Both the position numbers and the translations under genes were made by a program. Under the pieces are notes generated by a model, which saw nothing but the letters and a program-made list of their open reading frames with translations, made no database searches and had not been told where the DNA came from. Shown piece after piece: positions 1 through 7,306 of a stretch of 33,224 nt of DNA; the first letter of the stretch is position 1, and each line of letters begins with the position of its first letter. Origin of the DNA: Acidobacteriota bacterium (GTDB taxonomy: Bacteria > Actinomycetota > Actinomycetes > Actinomycetales > Micrococcaceae); contig JABBNV010000002.1 of NCBI GenBank assembly GCA_019352125.1, positions 4,823 through 38,046 on the forward strand, in the 5' to 3' direction.

Positions 1-56
1 ACCAGTCCAATAAGAGCTAAAAGTACTCGGTTGAGCCCGCGAGGCGTAGCGTTCAT
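1..56 (-). CDS. AmaP-like membrane anchor protein, first 18 codons only
   Basis: An ATG at 54-56 (minus strand) overlaps the stop codon of the upstream DUF6286 gene as ATGA, and the frame stays open to the window edge. The visible residues read MNATPRGLNRVLLALIGLV, a short basic start followed by a hydrophobic stretch, as expected for the first membrane segment of an alkaline-shock-response membrane anchor (AmaP) protein. In Gram-positive bacteria AmaP tethers Asp23 to the membrane. The assignment rests on operon position, the ATGA junction and the N-terminal pattern; the rest of the gene is outside the window. Confidence 0.6.
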   Translation of the reverse strand, partial: MNATPRGLNRVLLALIGL

Positions 57-652
57 ACGCCAATCACCCCGGAATGGGAAACGTTGACGGTAACCGTTGG
101 CATGGGCGACGGTGCCATCTTGGTCAGTTCCGCTTCCACCGCTTGGGCAATGCGTTCGGCGCTGACAGCCATTCCTGACGTTGGGCGCACATTCACAGTC
201 ACCAGCCGTTGGCCGACCACCACCATGACTTGGTCACGAGTCACGCCGGCACTCAGCCGTGCCCGGCGAGCCAGAGCCGCTGCAATGACTTCGTCATCCA
301 CCACCGTATGGACGCGTTGATCCAGCAGCGTGTGCCGCGCTCGCTTCCCTGGCAGCACGGCGTTGAGGAAGAACAGCAGGCCAATCAGAAACAGCACCAC
401 ACCCACTAGGCCCAGCAACACGGGCTCGGTTCCCGCGGGAAGATGCGCCATTTTATCCACGGCCGTTTGCGGATCATTGAGCCATGGCGGCTGACCCACT
501 GCTCGCAGGGCGGATTCAAGCAGTCCATAGATAGCCAAGAGAATGATCACGGCAGCGGCAACACCACTCAAGACGGACCGCGAGGAATGCGTTTCGCGGC
601 GCAGCGCCTTAGCCATCATGCGCTGTTGGCCGTCGGTCGATTCCGCGCTCAT
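53..652 (-). CDS. DUF6286 family membrane protein of the Asp23 operon
   Basis: A 199-residue protein with two membrane segments, about residues 30-50 and 77-100, followed by a cytosolic domain of about 90 residues containing VRPTSGM and a repeated V-V/V-N beta pattern. This matches the actinobacterial DUF6286 proteins that sit beside Asp23 genes, and it probably serves as a membrane partner of the Asp23 proteins. Its ATG overlaps the stop of the upstream Asp23-like gene (ATGA), and its own stop overlaps the start of the AmaP-like gene (ATGA), so translation is likely coupled. No enzymatic motif is visible. The biochemical role is inferred from operon membership. Confidence 0.75.
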   Translation of the reverse strand: MSAESTDGQQRMMAKALRRETHSSRSVLSGVAAAVIILLAIYGLLESALRAVGQPPWLNDPQTAVDKMAHLPAGTEPVLLGLVGVVLFLIGLLFFLNAVLPGKRARHTLLDQRVHTVVDDEVIAAALARRARLSAGVTRDQVMVVVGQRLVTVNVRPTSGMAVSAERIAQAVEAELTKMAPSPMPTVTVNVSHSGVIGV

Positions 653-1029
653 TGCACCCTCCGGCCAGTGACGTGTTTGGCTCCCGTGATGCGAATATCA
701 ACGCGGCTCAGCTCGGAACCGGTGAGCTCCCCTACCGTAGCTCCAATAATGCCCTTCGCCGCCACGGCGCGGTCCCATACGGTACCGCCCAGCGCGGCAA
801 CCTTGGCAGGGTTATGCACCACGTCCATCAAAGGGGGGATACCAATGGGGACGGCAACGGACAAAGCCAGCAGGCCGCCGTCGTCCGCAAAACTTACGCG
901 CACGTCCGCAGCCGAGACATCAAAAGCCTTGGCCGTGGCCATTTTGGCGATACTGCCCAGGGCCGCCGCATTGATGCGATTGTGGCCAGCCAGCTGCCCA
1001 GAACTGGTATTACCGGTACCTGCCGTCAC
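649..1029 (-). CDS. Short Asp23/Gls24-like envelope stress protein
   Basis: A 126-residue soluble protein with no signal peptide or membrane helix. Residues 20-60 contain an alpha-beta pattern ending in LALSVAVPIGIPP, and the C-terminal half has a helix followed by SRVDIRITGAKHV, the beta strand typical of Asp23/Gls24 domains. It is shorter and more divergent than the Asp23 protein encoded two genes upstream in the operon (1214-1705). It overlaps both neighbours by ATGA. Asp23 domains polymerise or dock under the membrane in firmicutes; in this lineage the role is inferred. The two copies may form a mixed complex. Confidence 0.7.
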   Translation of the reverse strand: MTAGTGNTSSGQLAGHNRINAAALGSIAKMATAKAFDVSAADVRVSFADDGGLLALSVAVPIGIPPLMDVVHNPAKVAALGGTVWDRAVAAKGIIGATVGELTGSELSRVDIRITGAKHVTGRRVQ

Positions 1030-1217
1030 GAGGAGGATCGCCGTCCGGTGAGAGCATCAATGACGCCACGCGGATCCAGCTTCCCTTCCAGAGCCCGGCC
1101 AACAGCGGCTCCCACAAGCATGAAGATGACGGCAATCAAGAAACCCCAAAAACCAAACTGGAACGCCATGAACGCTAGAAACGCCCCCACGCCCAGGCCA
1201 ACTACTGTCAAATTCAT
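1026..1217 (-). CDS. Small DUF2273-type membrane protein
   Basis: A 63-residue protein made almost entirely of two hydrophobic segments (about residues 5-22 and 24-42) with a short basic tail containing GRALEGKLDPRG. DUF2273 proteins have this size and layout and are regular partners of Asp23 in Gram-positive envelope-stress operons. The start ATG overlaps the stop of the upstream Asp23 gene (ATGA), and the stop overlaps the next start (ATGA). The likely role is a membrane component of the Asp23 assembly. The family call relies on size, topology and gene order. Confidence 0.7.
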   Translation of the reverse strand: MNLTVVGLGVGAFLAFMAFQFGFWGFLIAVIFMLVGAAVGRALEGKLDPRGVIDALTGRRSSS

Positions 1218-1705
1218 AGCACTTCTCTCTTTGCTCCGGTGGAACCAGTGCCCGCGGTAACGTGGCCGCTGGGCCGTGCTGAAGCCTTGTCCTCGACCGT
1301 GGCAATGAAGACATCCGTGATCTCAACATTGACTTCGATCACCATGAGACCTACCAGCTTTTCAACCGCTGCGTAGACGGCCGATCGAATGGCATTGGCC
1401 AGCTGCTGCAGCGGCACCCCATATTCCGCCACCAGATTGACGTCCACAGCAACCTGCGTTTCCCCCACTTCCACGCGAATTCCCTGGGTCATGTCCGTTG
1501 AGCCGACAGCGTCACGGATGGCTCCCAATGCACGCGCAGATCCGGAGCCCAGGCCGTGAACGCCAGGAACGGAGCGTGCCGCAATGCCCGCAATCTTGGC
1601 GACGGCCGCATCGAAAATGACCGTAGAACCTTGAGCCCCTGGGGTAGGCGCGGTGCGCGGAGGAAGTGAATCCGCCGCCAAGGGTGCCGGTGTTGGATCA
1701 GTCAT
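1214..1705 (-). CDS. Asp23/Gls24 family envelope stress response protein
   Basis: A 163-residue protein. A proline- and alanine-rich N-terminus (about residues 1-28) precedes an Asp23 domain containing VAKIAGIAARSVPGVHGL, the hallmark opening helix, and later VDVNLVAEYGVPLQ and VIEVNVEITDVF. Asp23 proteins are abundant cytosolic proteins held at the membrane by AmaP and linked to cell-wall stress. I place the start at ATG 1705, because the longer frame begins at a TTG and the conserved domain needs nothing upstream. It is the first gene of the ATGA-linked operon and lies 75 bp after the universal stress gene on the same strand. Confidence 0.85.
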   Translation of the reverse strand: MTDPTPAPLAADSLPPRTAPTPGAQGSTVIFDAAVAKIAGIAARSVPGVHGLGSGSARALGAIRDAVGSTDMTQGIRVEVGETQVAVDVNLVAEYGVPLQQLANAIRSAVYAAVEKLVGLMVIEVNVEITDVFIATVEDKASARPSGHVTAGTGSTGAKREVL

Positions 1706-1780
1706 GGATTCCAAGCCTCTCTATTGTTCCTACCGTAAGCCTATGCAGGGACACTCAGCAGGGCAATGCGATGGCACCTG

Positions 1781-2212
1781 CTATTGGGCGTTCGACTGCG
1801 ACGGCGGCATGATCAGCACCGGGCAACTGGTCTTGTAGACAAGACGATGCGCCAACCGTGGAGATACGGAACTGATGGCACCGCGTGGAGCATCCACCAC
1901 CAGCAACTCCGCGCCCATGGATTCGCCCAGTAGTACTTTGCTAGGCGTACCGCGCACCAGCTTGCACTCCACCTCAACACCCAGGGTGTGTATCACTTGG
2001 TCTCGCAGGGCTTTCTCCGCCTGAGCAAACAGTGTCTTTGTATCCGCTGCAACCGCCGGCGGCCTGGTCCCCGAAGTACCTGGTGCTCGCGGCGGGGTCC
2101 ATGCCTGAACGGCCACCAGTTGAGCGTTGCGGAGTTCTGCCTCCCGCGCGGCCATCCGCAATGCTCCCGGTGAGCCGCTTGATGCGCTCACACCAACCAC
2201 CACTTTGGTCAT
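1781..2212 (-). CDS. Universal stress protein, single domain
   Basis: A 143-residue UspA-fold protein starting TKVVVGVSASSGSPGAL, the usual first strand and loop. The C-terminal region reads LVVDAPRGAISSVSPRL and then CPVLIMPP. The nucleotide-binding signature G-2X-G-9X-G-S/T found in ATP-binding family members is absent here, so this copy probably does not bind ATP in the usual way. A strong ribosome site (AGGAG, 8 nt before the ATG) is present. The ATG overlaps the stop of the upstream MFS gene as ATGA, suggesting coupled production of the transporter and a regulatory stress protein. Confidence 0.85.
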   Translation of the reverse strand: MTKVVVGVSASSGSPGALRMAAREAELRNAQLVAVQAWTPPRAPGTSGTRPPAVAADTKTLFAQAEKALRDQVIHTLGVEVECKLVRGTPSKVLLGESMGAELLVVDAPRGAISSVSPRLAHRLVYKTSCPVLIMPPSQSNAQ

Positions 2213-3687
2213 GACTCTTCTCCTCTTCTTGACACGGGTTCCTTAACTCTGGAGAGCGGATCTGCCACGTCCTCCAACCCCTTACCTTCAGCATCCACGC
2301 CAAAGAACAGCGCAATCAGTCCACCGAGCAGCATGATGCCCGCGCCCAGGTAGTAACCGGCGCTCAGTGGCCCCCTGTCATGGCCGTCACCCACCAAGGC
2401 TCCGAAGATCACCGGCCCCAGCGACCCGACAATCTGGGCTACTGCAAAGAAGTACGAAATTGCTTGCCCACGCAATTCAAGAGGGAAGATCTCGCTCACC
2501 GTCAGGTACGCGCTGGACGCACCTGCGGAGGCGAAGAAGAAGGCTACACACCACAAGACGACGTGAATGGTGGCGTTAATGCTTCCAGCCTGGAAGAGCA
2601 TGGCGGAAAATGCCAGCACGACGGCGGCCAGGCCGTAGGTGCCAAAAATCATCTTGCGTCGGCCAACAGTGTCAAAGAGTGGGCCCAGCAACAGCGGGCC
2701 CAACAGGTTTCCGATGGCGAAGGGGAAAAAGTAGATTGCAATGGAGCCCTTAGGAATGGCGTAGAAATTCTCTAACACCAAGGCGTAGCTGAAGAAGATG
2801 GCGTTATAGAGGAAGGACTGCGTAATCATCATGCTGAGGCCCAAGAACGTTCGCTTGGGGTAGTCCTTGACGAACACGCGCACCACTTGGGAGAACGGAA
2901 CGCTGGTTACTGGAGCGATCAGCATTGCCTGATCCTCCGTGACCACACTCAGCGTCTTCCCGGAGGCTTCCATATCCGCCTCGATCTTGTCCACAATGAC
3001 GGTGGCTTCGTCCCCCTTGCCGTGCGTCACCATCCACCGCGGGCTTTCCGGGATGTGCCGGCGCAGGTAAATGATGATCAGCCCCAGCACGGGGCCAATG
3101 AAGAAACCGATCCGCCAGCCCCAACCGTTCGCGAAGTCCGGGTTGTCAGTCGGGAGCAGGAAGAAGTTCGCTGCGGCGCCTAGAGCAGCACCAGCCCAGT
3201 ACGTTCCATTGACGGCAATATCAACCCGGCCGCGGTACCTGGAGGGGATCAGCTCATCAATAGCGGAGTTGATAGCCGTGTATTCCCCGCCGATGCCGGT
3301 ACCCGCAATGAATCTGAAGACCCAGAGAAACCACATGTCCTGGGAGAGACCAGCAATTCCGCTGGCCACCAGATAGATGGCCAGGGTGAGGATGAACAGT
3401 CGCTTTCGTCCGAGCCTGTCTGCCAAGCGGCCAAAGAAAAGGGCACCCACTACCTGACCAATCAGATAGACGGTGCCCGTGAGGCCAATTTGCTCACTGT
3501 TCATATGGAGCGCAGTGGCAAATCCGTTTTGCGCAACAATTTGAACTTCCAGACCGTCCAGAATCCACGAGACTCCGAGGCCCACCACCACCGTCCAATG
3601 AAATTTGGTCCACGGCAGCCTGTCCATCCGCGCCGCAACAACACTGCGGATCGGCTTCGGCGTGTCAACACTTGCTGAGTTAGTCAC
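2209..3687 (-). CDS. MFS transporter, sugar-porter/metabolite type
   Basis: A 492-residue twelve-helix permease if begun at GTG 3687. It has the MFS signature GRLADRLGRKR in the loop between helices 2 and 3, its second-half counterpart (DTVGRRK), and PESPRW after helix 6, which is typical of the sugar porter and aromatic acid branches. Helix 4 carries RFIAGTGIGGEY. The substrate cannot be read from sequence. The GTG start is preferred because AAGGAGGAG lies 4 nt before it; a longer frame starting at TTG 3738 lacks a ribosome site. It probably shares a transcript with the small universal stress gene, whose start it overlaps by ATGA. Confidence 0.85.
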   Translation of the reverse strand: MTNSASVDTPKPIRSVVAARMDRLPWTKFHWTVVVGLGVSWILDGLEVQIVAQNGFATALHMNSEQIGLTGTVYLIGQVVGALFFGRLADRLGRKRLFILTLAIYLVASGIAGLSQDMWFLWVFRFIAGTGIGGEYTAINSAIDELIPSRYRGRVDIAVNGTYWAGAALGAAANFFLLPTDNPDFANGWGWRIGFFIGPVLGLIIIYLRRHIPESPRWMVTHGKGDEATVIVDKIEADMEASGKTLSVVTEDQAMLIAPVTSVPFSQVVRVFVKDYPKRTFLGLSMMITQSFLYNAIFFSYALVLENFYAIPKGSIAIYFFPFAIGNLLGPLLLGPLFDTVGRRKMIFGTYGLAAVVLAFSAMLFQAGSINATIHVVLWCVAFFFASAGASSAYLTVSEIFPLELRGQAISYFFAVAQIVGSLGPVIFGALVGDGHDRGPLSAGYYLGAGIMLLGGLIALFFGVDAEGKGLEDVADPLSRVKEPVSRRGEES

Positions 3688-3691
3688 TGCG

Positions 3692-3700
3692 CTCCTCCTT
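3692..3700 (-). promoter_or_regulatory. Ribosome binding site that fixes the MFS start
   Basis: AAGGAGGAG on the minus strand, 4 nt before GTG 3687. It is the strongest Shine-Dalgarno match in this leader and favours the GTG start over the in-frame TTG 3738 and ATGs 3726 and 3717. Confidence 0.7.
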
Positions 3701-3781
3701 GAGGCCAACGGCGGCATAACCTTCATGCCCTGCAGCAATACATTGAGCTCGAACGTCCCACCGTCGACCCCACGCCACAGA

Positions 3782-3811
3782 AACTTACTCGCTTAGACAG
3801 TGTGCTGACAA
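3782..3811 (-). promoter_or_regulatory. Candidate promoter of the MFS-usp-asp23 unit
   Basis: On the minus strand TTGTCA (3806-3811) is followed after 18 nt by TAAGTT (3782-3787). The -35 box matches the consensus at five of six positions; the -10 box is weak. It lies about 95 nt before the GTG start of the MFS gene and downstream of the tRNA terminator. Weak evidence. Confidence 0.3.
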
Positions 3812-3845
3812 ATGTTTTTCAAAACACTGGATGCCGGAAAAGAAA

Positions 3846-3874
3846 AAAGAACCCCTCTCATGGAGGGGTTCTTT
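3846..3874 (-). terminator. Intrinsic terminator of the tRNA cluster
   Basis: A 12-bp perfect stem (3846-3857 with 3863-3874) and a 5-nt loop, with stem sequence AAGAACCCCTC. Read on the minus strand it is followed by a run of T residues (the complement of the A-rich stretch before 3846). It lies 5 bp past the 3' end of tRNA-Phe, so it ends the Glu-Asp-Phe transcript. Confidence 0.85.
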
Positions 3875-3878
3875 AGTG

Positions 3879-3951
3879 TGGCTCCGACCGGCGTCGATCC
3901 GGTGACCTTTCGATTTTCAGTCGAACGCTCTACCAACTGAGCTACAGAGCC
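3879..3951 (-). tRNA. tRNA-Phe (GAA)
   Basis: A 73-nt cloverleaf without encoded CCA. The acceptor stem pairs GGCTCTG with CGGAGCC, with A as discriminator. The D arm has GCTCAGTTGGTAGAGC. The anticodon loop CTGAAAA carries GAA. The T stem is ACCGG/CCGGT. It is the last tRNA of the three-gene cluster and lies directly before an intrinsic terminator. Confidence 0.95.
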
Positions 3952-4000
3952 TTGGTGAACTGATCACCTTGGACATTTTCGGTCAAACCGAAAAACCAAG

Positions 4001-4074
4001 CGACCCTGACGGGACTCGAACCCGCGACCTCCGCCGTGACAGGGCGGCGCGCTAACCAACTGCGCTACAGGGCC
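4001..4074 (-). tRNA. tRNA-Asp (GTC)
   Basis: A 74-nt cloverleaf. The acceptor stem is GGCCCTG with CAGGGTC (one G-T pair), and the discriminator is G. The D loop has AGTTGGTTAGC, the anticodon loop CTGTCAC carries GTC, and the T arm has GTTCGAGTC. CCA is not encoded. It lies 49 bp before tRNA-Phe and 76 bp after tRNA-Glu. Confidence 0.95.
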
Positions 4075-4150
4075 TTGAATTTAGCACTTTCGGGCCAAAT
4101 CAAGAGTTACATCTTATCAGCATTTTCACGCTGTTTTCGCCATAAGCGAG

Positions 4151-4223
4151 TACCCCCAACGGGATTCGAACCCGTGCCGCCGCCGTGAAAGGGCGGTGTC
4201 CTAGGCCGCTAGACGATGGGGGC
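4151..4223 (-). tRNA. tRNA-Glu (TTC)
   Basis: A 73-nt cloverleaf. The acceptor stem is GCCCCCA with TGGGGGT, and the discriminator is A. The D arm has TCTAGCGGCCTAGGA, the anticodon loop CTTTCAC carries TTC, and the T arm has GGTTCGAATCC. CCA is not encoded. It is the first gene of the tRNA cluster. Confidence 0.95.
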
Positions 4224-4292
4224 ATAGGACACATTCAAAACACGAGCTGCCGAAAAAAGTGCAAGCAGATTGCTCCGAAGTGGACCTATAAA

Positions 4293-4321
4293 ACTATAGG
4301 GGCAGATCCCCAAATACACAA
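4293..4321 (-). promoter_or_regulatory. Candidate promoter of the tRNA cluster
   Basis: On the minus strand TTGTGT (4316-4321) is separated by 17 nt from TATAGT (4293-4298), a five-of-six -10 match. It lies about 70 nt before the 5' end of tRNA-Glu, a reasonable distance for a processed tRNA precursor. Confidence 0.45.
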
Positions 4322-4379
4322 AACGCCGCACAAGTCTGACTCGCAGAACCGATTCGATCAATGCCGCGATGGACAAATC

Positions 4380-4433
4380 GAGATGACAGTTGGTGGGGCT
4401 TCAGTTGACTGAAGCCCCACCAACTGTCATCTC
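4380..4433. repeat. Perfect 25-bp hairpin between the tRNA and nlpC units
   Basis: Bases 4380-4404 are the exact reverse complement of 4409-4433, leaving a 4-nt loop (TTGA). The arm contains GACAGTTGGTGGGGCTTCAG. No T run follows on either strand, so it is not a standard intrinsic terminator. It lies upstream of both the leftward tRNA promoter and the rightward nlpC gene. It could be a transcription insulator, a protein-binding dyad, or a member of a dispersed repeat family; one copy cannot decide. Confidence 0.85.
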
Positions 4434-4714
4434 ACGCGTCAAGAAACTAAGAAGGTGCCAGAGACACGCCGGTGCAAATGTTAGAGAATTACATCCCTGT
4501 TGTTTATGTTATTCATGTGGCAAGTGTTGCCAAAGTGACATTTGTACACGTAGCCTATGTCCTGTTGTGTTGACGCAATCAGGCAAAAGTAGTGCGACCG
4601 GAGACTTTAGCTCCCCGGATGGCAGCGGAACTCACCGCTCTTTTAGCCCCAGATTGGCCTAGTGATCTAGTCCCAGTCGCGTCACGCACATTGGGCTAGT
4701 TGAGGACAATGGGT
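4434..4714. other. Leader of the nlpC gene, no gene seen
   Basis: About 280 bp without a convincing coding frame. The only -35-like hexamer I noted is TTGACG at 4570-4575, and it has no good -10 partner. I looked for a c-di-AMP (ydaO-type) riboswitch, which often precedes wall hydrolase genes in actinobacteria, and did not recognise its conserved core. Confidence 0.4.
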
Positions 4715-6169
4715 ATGAGTTTGGCGAAGCAACCAGCTGACGTCTCGGTGAAGGGCAAGGGTCGTCGCACCATGCGCACGGTACATTTTGCCGTTCGCAG
4801 CACAGTTGTTGTTGCCTGCGCCGCTCTGGTGTTGGGCTCCATCACCACAGGCGCTCAAGCCTCCGTACTGCCAACCTCCGTCCAGCCAGCAACGGCACTG
4901 CCCGCGCAAAAGTCCACTATCGACATCCCTACCCCGGATGATATTGCTGCCGCAAAGAGTAGCGAGGCGGGAACCGCTGCCGAAGTTACCAAGATTGAAG
5001 CACTGCTGGACGCTGCCAACGCTAAGCTGAAGGCCAGCATTGGTGATTCCAGCCGCGCAAATGATGCCTACACGTCCGCATTGACCACGCTGGCGGATCG
5101 CCAGAGCGCGGCCGCCACTGCTAAGGCCAAGGCCGCGGAGGCTCAGGCAGCTTCAGACAAGGCCAAGAAGCAAGTGGGTCAACTAGCTGGGGACCTCTAC
5201 AAAAATGCTGGCATGACGCCGGGAGTGCAATCCATCCTGACCGGCGCAACCAATGCTGACTCGCTCTACGAGGCCTCCACGCTGAACGCCCTGGGGGAAT
5301 CGCGCAACACCATCCTTGCCAACGCGCAGAGCGCTGCCGGGTCCGCAAAATCGCTTAAGGACCAGGCCGACGCCGCGCAACGTGCGGCAGACGATGCCAG
5401 CAGGACGGCCAACGACGCAAAGTCCGCGGCACAAGGCGCTGTGGATGCTCAAAACCAGGCCGTCGCCCAGACAGCCAGTGACAAGTCCACCTTGATTGAC
5501 CAGTTAGCCACCTTGCACAACACCACCGTCGCCTTGGAAACTCAGCGGGTCAACGGCCTCGAAGCGCAAAAACAGCAGGCAGCTCTGGCCGCCGTGATGG
5601 CAGCAGCTACGGCCAAGGCTGCCGCAGACCAACAAGCAGCATCTCAAGCGGCCGCTGCCCAGGCCGCGCAACAGCTGCCCGCTGCGCAGACGCAGGCAGT
5701 GGTGCCGGTGCAAGCCGCGCCCGCACAGCCAGCTGCACCGGTTGCCTACACTCCCCCCGCGGCACCACAAGCGCCCCCGGTCAACAACCCTGCCCCGCCG
5801 AGCTCAGGTGGCGGCTCAGTGGTGGGCTTTGCCCTGTCAAAGGTGGGCAGCCCGTACTCCTGGGGCGGCACGGGCCCGGGTTATGACTGCAGCGGACTCG
5901 TATGGAAGGCCTACGCCTCTGTGGGCATCAACCTGCCCCGCGGTGGTAGCGACCAGTTCAACGCAGCCCCCATCCACGTACCGCTCAGCCAAGCCCAGCC
6001 AGGCGATTTGGTGATGTTCAACTCGGCCGGGCCCAACTATTGGACGCACATTGCCATCTACATTGGCAACGACCAGATCGTTCAGGCCCTGAACCCGACA
6101 GATGGCGTTTCCGTGAACACGATCGCCAGCATGTGGGTTCCGCCGTATGGAATCGTTGCCCGGTACTAG
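4715..6169 (+). CDS. Secreted NlpC/P60 peptidoglycan hydrolase with coiled-coil region
   Basis: A 484-residue exported protein. The N-terminus has a basic region (KGKGRR), a hydrophobic helix and a signal-peptidase site after TGAQA. Residues about 60-320 form an alanine-rich coiled coil, followed by a proline/alanine linker, then an NlpC/P60 (C40) domain from about residue 365. The catalytic Cys lies in YDCSGLVW (about residue 392) and His in WTHIAIYIGN (about 445). Such enzymes cleave D-glutamyl-diaminopimelate or equivalent stem-peptide bonds during growth and division, as in RipA. Start ATG 4715 is chosen because GAGG lies 9 nt before it; ATG 4709 and TTG 4700 are too close to or inside that site. 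Confidence 0.88.
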   Translation: MSLAKQPADVSVKGKGRRTMRTVHFAVRSTVVVACAALVLGSITTGAQASVLPTSVQPATALPAQKSTIDIPTPDDIAAAKSSEAGTAAEVTKIEALLDAANAKLKASIGDSSRANDAYTSALTTLADRQSAAATAKAKAAEAQAASDKAKKQVGQLAGDLYKNAGMTPGVQSILTGATNADSLYEASTLNALGESRNTILANAQSAAGSAKSLKDQADAAQRAADDASRTANDAKSAAQGAVDAQNQAVAQTASDKSTLIDQLATLHNTTVALETQRVNGLEAQKQQAALAAVMAAATAKAAADQQAASQAAAAQAAQQLPAAQTQAVVPVQAAPAQPAAPVAYTPPAAPQAPPVNNPAPPSSGGGSVVGFALSKVGSPYSWGGTGPGYDCSGLVWKAYASVGINLPRGGSDQFNAAPIHVPLSQAQPGDLVMFNSAGPNYWTHIAIYIGNDQIVQALNPTDGVSVNTIASMWVPPYGIVARY

Positions 6170-6178
6170 GGAGTACCG
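6161..6178. other. Small hairpin spanning the stops of two convergent genes
   Basis: CGGTACT (6161-6167) and AGTACCG (6172-6178) form a 7-bp stem with a 4-nt loop. The CTAG at 6166-6169 provides TAG to the nlpC gene on the plus strand and TAG to the universal stress gene on the minus strand. There is no T run, so terminator activity is unproven. Confidence 0.6.
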
Positions 6179-7179
6179 AGCAGTGGCCCGAAGGAGGGCC
6201 TGTCCTCCAGTCGCGGATCCGGTACATCCCGCACCACCATCACCGGCCCCTTCGCATGATGCAGCACCCCGTCCGTAGTGGAACCCAGCAGCATGCCAGC
6301 GAAACCACCCTTGCCTCGGGAGCCCAGCACCAACAGTTCTGACTCACGGGAGGCCTCGATCAAGGCCTCCACGGGTTGCGCGTCAATGAGTTCCATACTG
6401 ATGTCCAGCTTCGGAAAGTGACTCTGCAGCCAGGATTTCCCGGCAGCTAGTTGGCCACGAATTTCCTCAAACAGGCCGTCATGATCAACCGCCGCGGGCA
6501 TCCATGCCAGGGAGCCGTTGTACGGCGGAACGGCACACAGCACCCGCAGAGACAACCCTGAACTCATTGCATATTCAGCGGCAGTCAGGACGGCGGACCG
6601 GGCCTGCTCCGAGCCGTCCACACCCACCGTCACCTGCGCCTTCACATCCTGCGGCAGGCTCTGATCCTTGCCGGGATGAGCGGGCGCTTCGCCCAGACGA
6701 GCCGCACAGGTCAACGGAACCGTCACGGTGGGGCAATGCGAGTGCGCCGGAAGGGCACTGGAAACCGAACCCAACAGGCGCCCAACAAAGCCGCCCCTAC
6801 CGCGCGTACCGAAAACCAGCATGGTGGCCGTCTTGCTGAGGTCCAGCAGCACGCCAGCAGCATCCCCGCTTTCCACACGCGCATCCACGTCAATGTTGAA
6901 CGAGGCTACTTTCTCCTGCGCATGCGCAACTACAGCCCGGGCACTCTCCCGGATGACGTCGTCGTCAACCGTGGCGTACCCGCCGTCCAAACCTGAAGCC
7001 GCAAACACCGGCACGGAATAGGCCGTTACGAGGTGCAGCGGCAGGTGTTGCCGCTCCGCTTCCCGTGCCGCCCAGATCACGGCGCAATCGCCCTGATCCG
7101 AACCGTCCACACCCACCACGATTCCGGTGGCTGGAACGGGCGCTTCCTGCGGATCAATCTCTGCTGATTCGTGCGTCAT
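6166..7179 (-). CDS. Tandem-domain universal stress protein
   Basis: A 337-residue protein with two UspA domains, about residues 16-150 and 170-320. Each keeps the ATP-binding signature G-2X-G-9X-G-S: GTRGRGGFVGRLLGS in the first and GSRGKGGFAGMLLGS in the second. Tandem Usp proteins in actinobacteria bind ATP and respond to hypoxia, stasis or stress. The start at ATG 7179 (MTHESAEID) is supported by GGAGGA 8-9 nt upstream; longer versions would run into the divergent gene and have no homologous domain. The stop overlaps the convergent nlpC stop. Confidence 0.9.
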   Translation of the reverse strand: MTHESAEIDPQEAPVPATGIVVGVDGSDQGDCAVIWAAREAERQHLPLHLVTAYSVPVFAASGLDGGYATVDDDVIRESARAVVAHAQEKVASFNIDVDARVESGDAAGVLLDLSKTATMLVFGTRGRGGFVGRLLGSVSSALPAHSHCPTVTVPLTCAARLGEAPAHPGKDQSLPQDVKAQVTVGVDGSEQARSAVLTAAEYAMSSGLSLRVLCAVPPYNGSLAWMPAAVDHDGLFEEIRGQLAAGKSWLQSHFPKLDISMELIDAQPVEALIEASRESELLVLGSRGKGGFAGMLLGSTTDGVLHHAKGPVMVVRDVPDPRLEDRPSFGPLLGTP

Positions 7180-7306
7180 CGTCGTGTTCCTCCATCCGGC
7201 CGCGTCCTTGCGAGCAGGGCCATACTCACGACTATCGTCGCGAATTGCGGGCAGGTCAAGCAGCTGCCTACTTCTGCCAGGCCGCGCCGCATGGCAGAGT
7301 GTGACC

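Noticed and set aside
4390..4662. 90-codon frame with several cysteines after the 25-bp hairpin
   Set aside because: It starts inside the hairpin, has no ribosome site and no recognisable fold; CysxxCys spacing looks accidental.
4434..4714. Possible c-di-AMP riboswitch before the NlpC/P60 gene
   Set aside because: The conserved core of the ydaO type was not recognisable by eye.
7127..7306. N-terminal extension of the PLP-fold protein
   Set aside because: It runs antisense through the start of the universal stress gene and is low-complexity and unlike the family.
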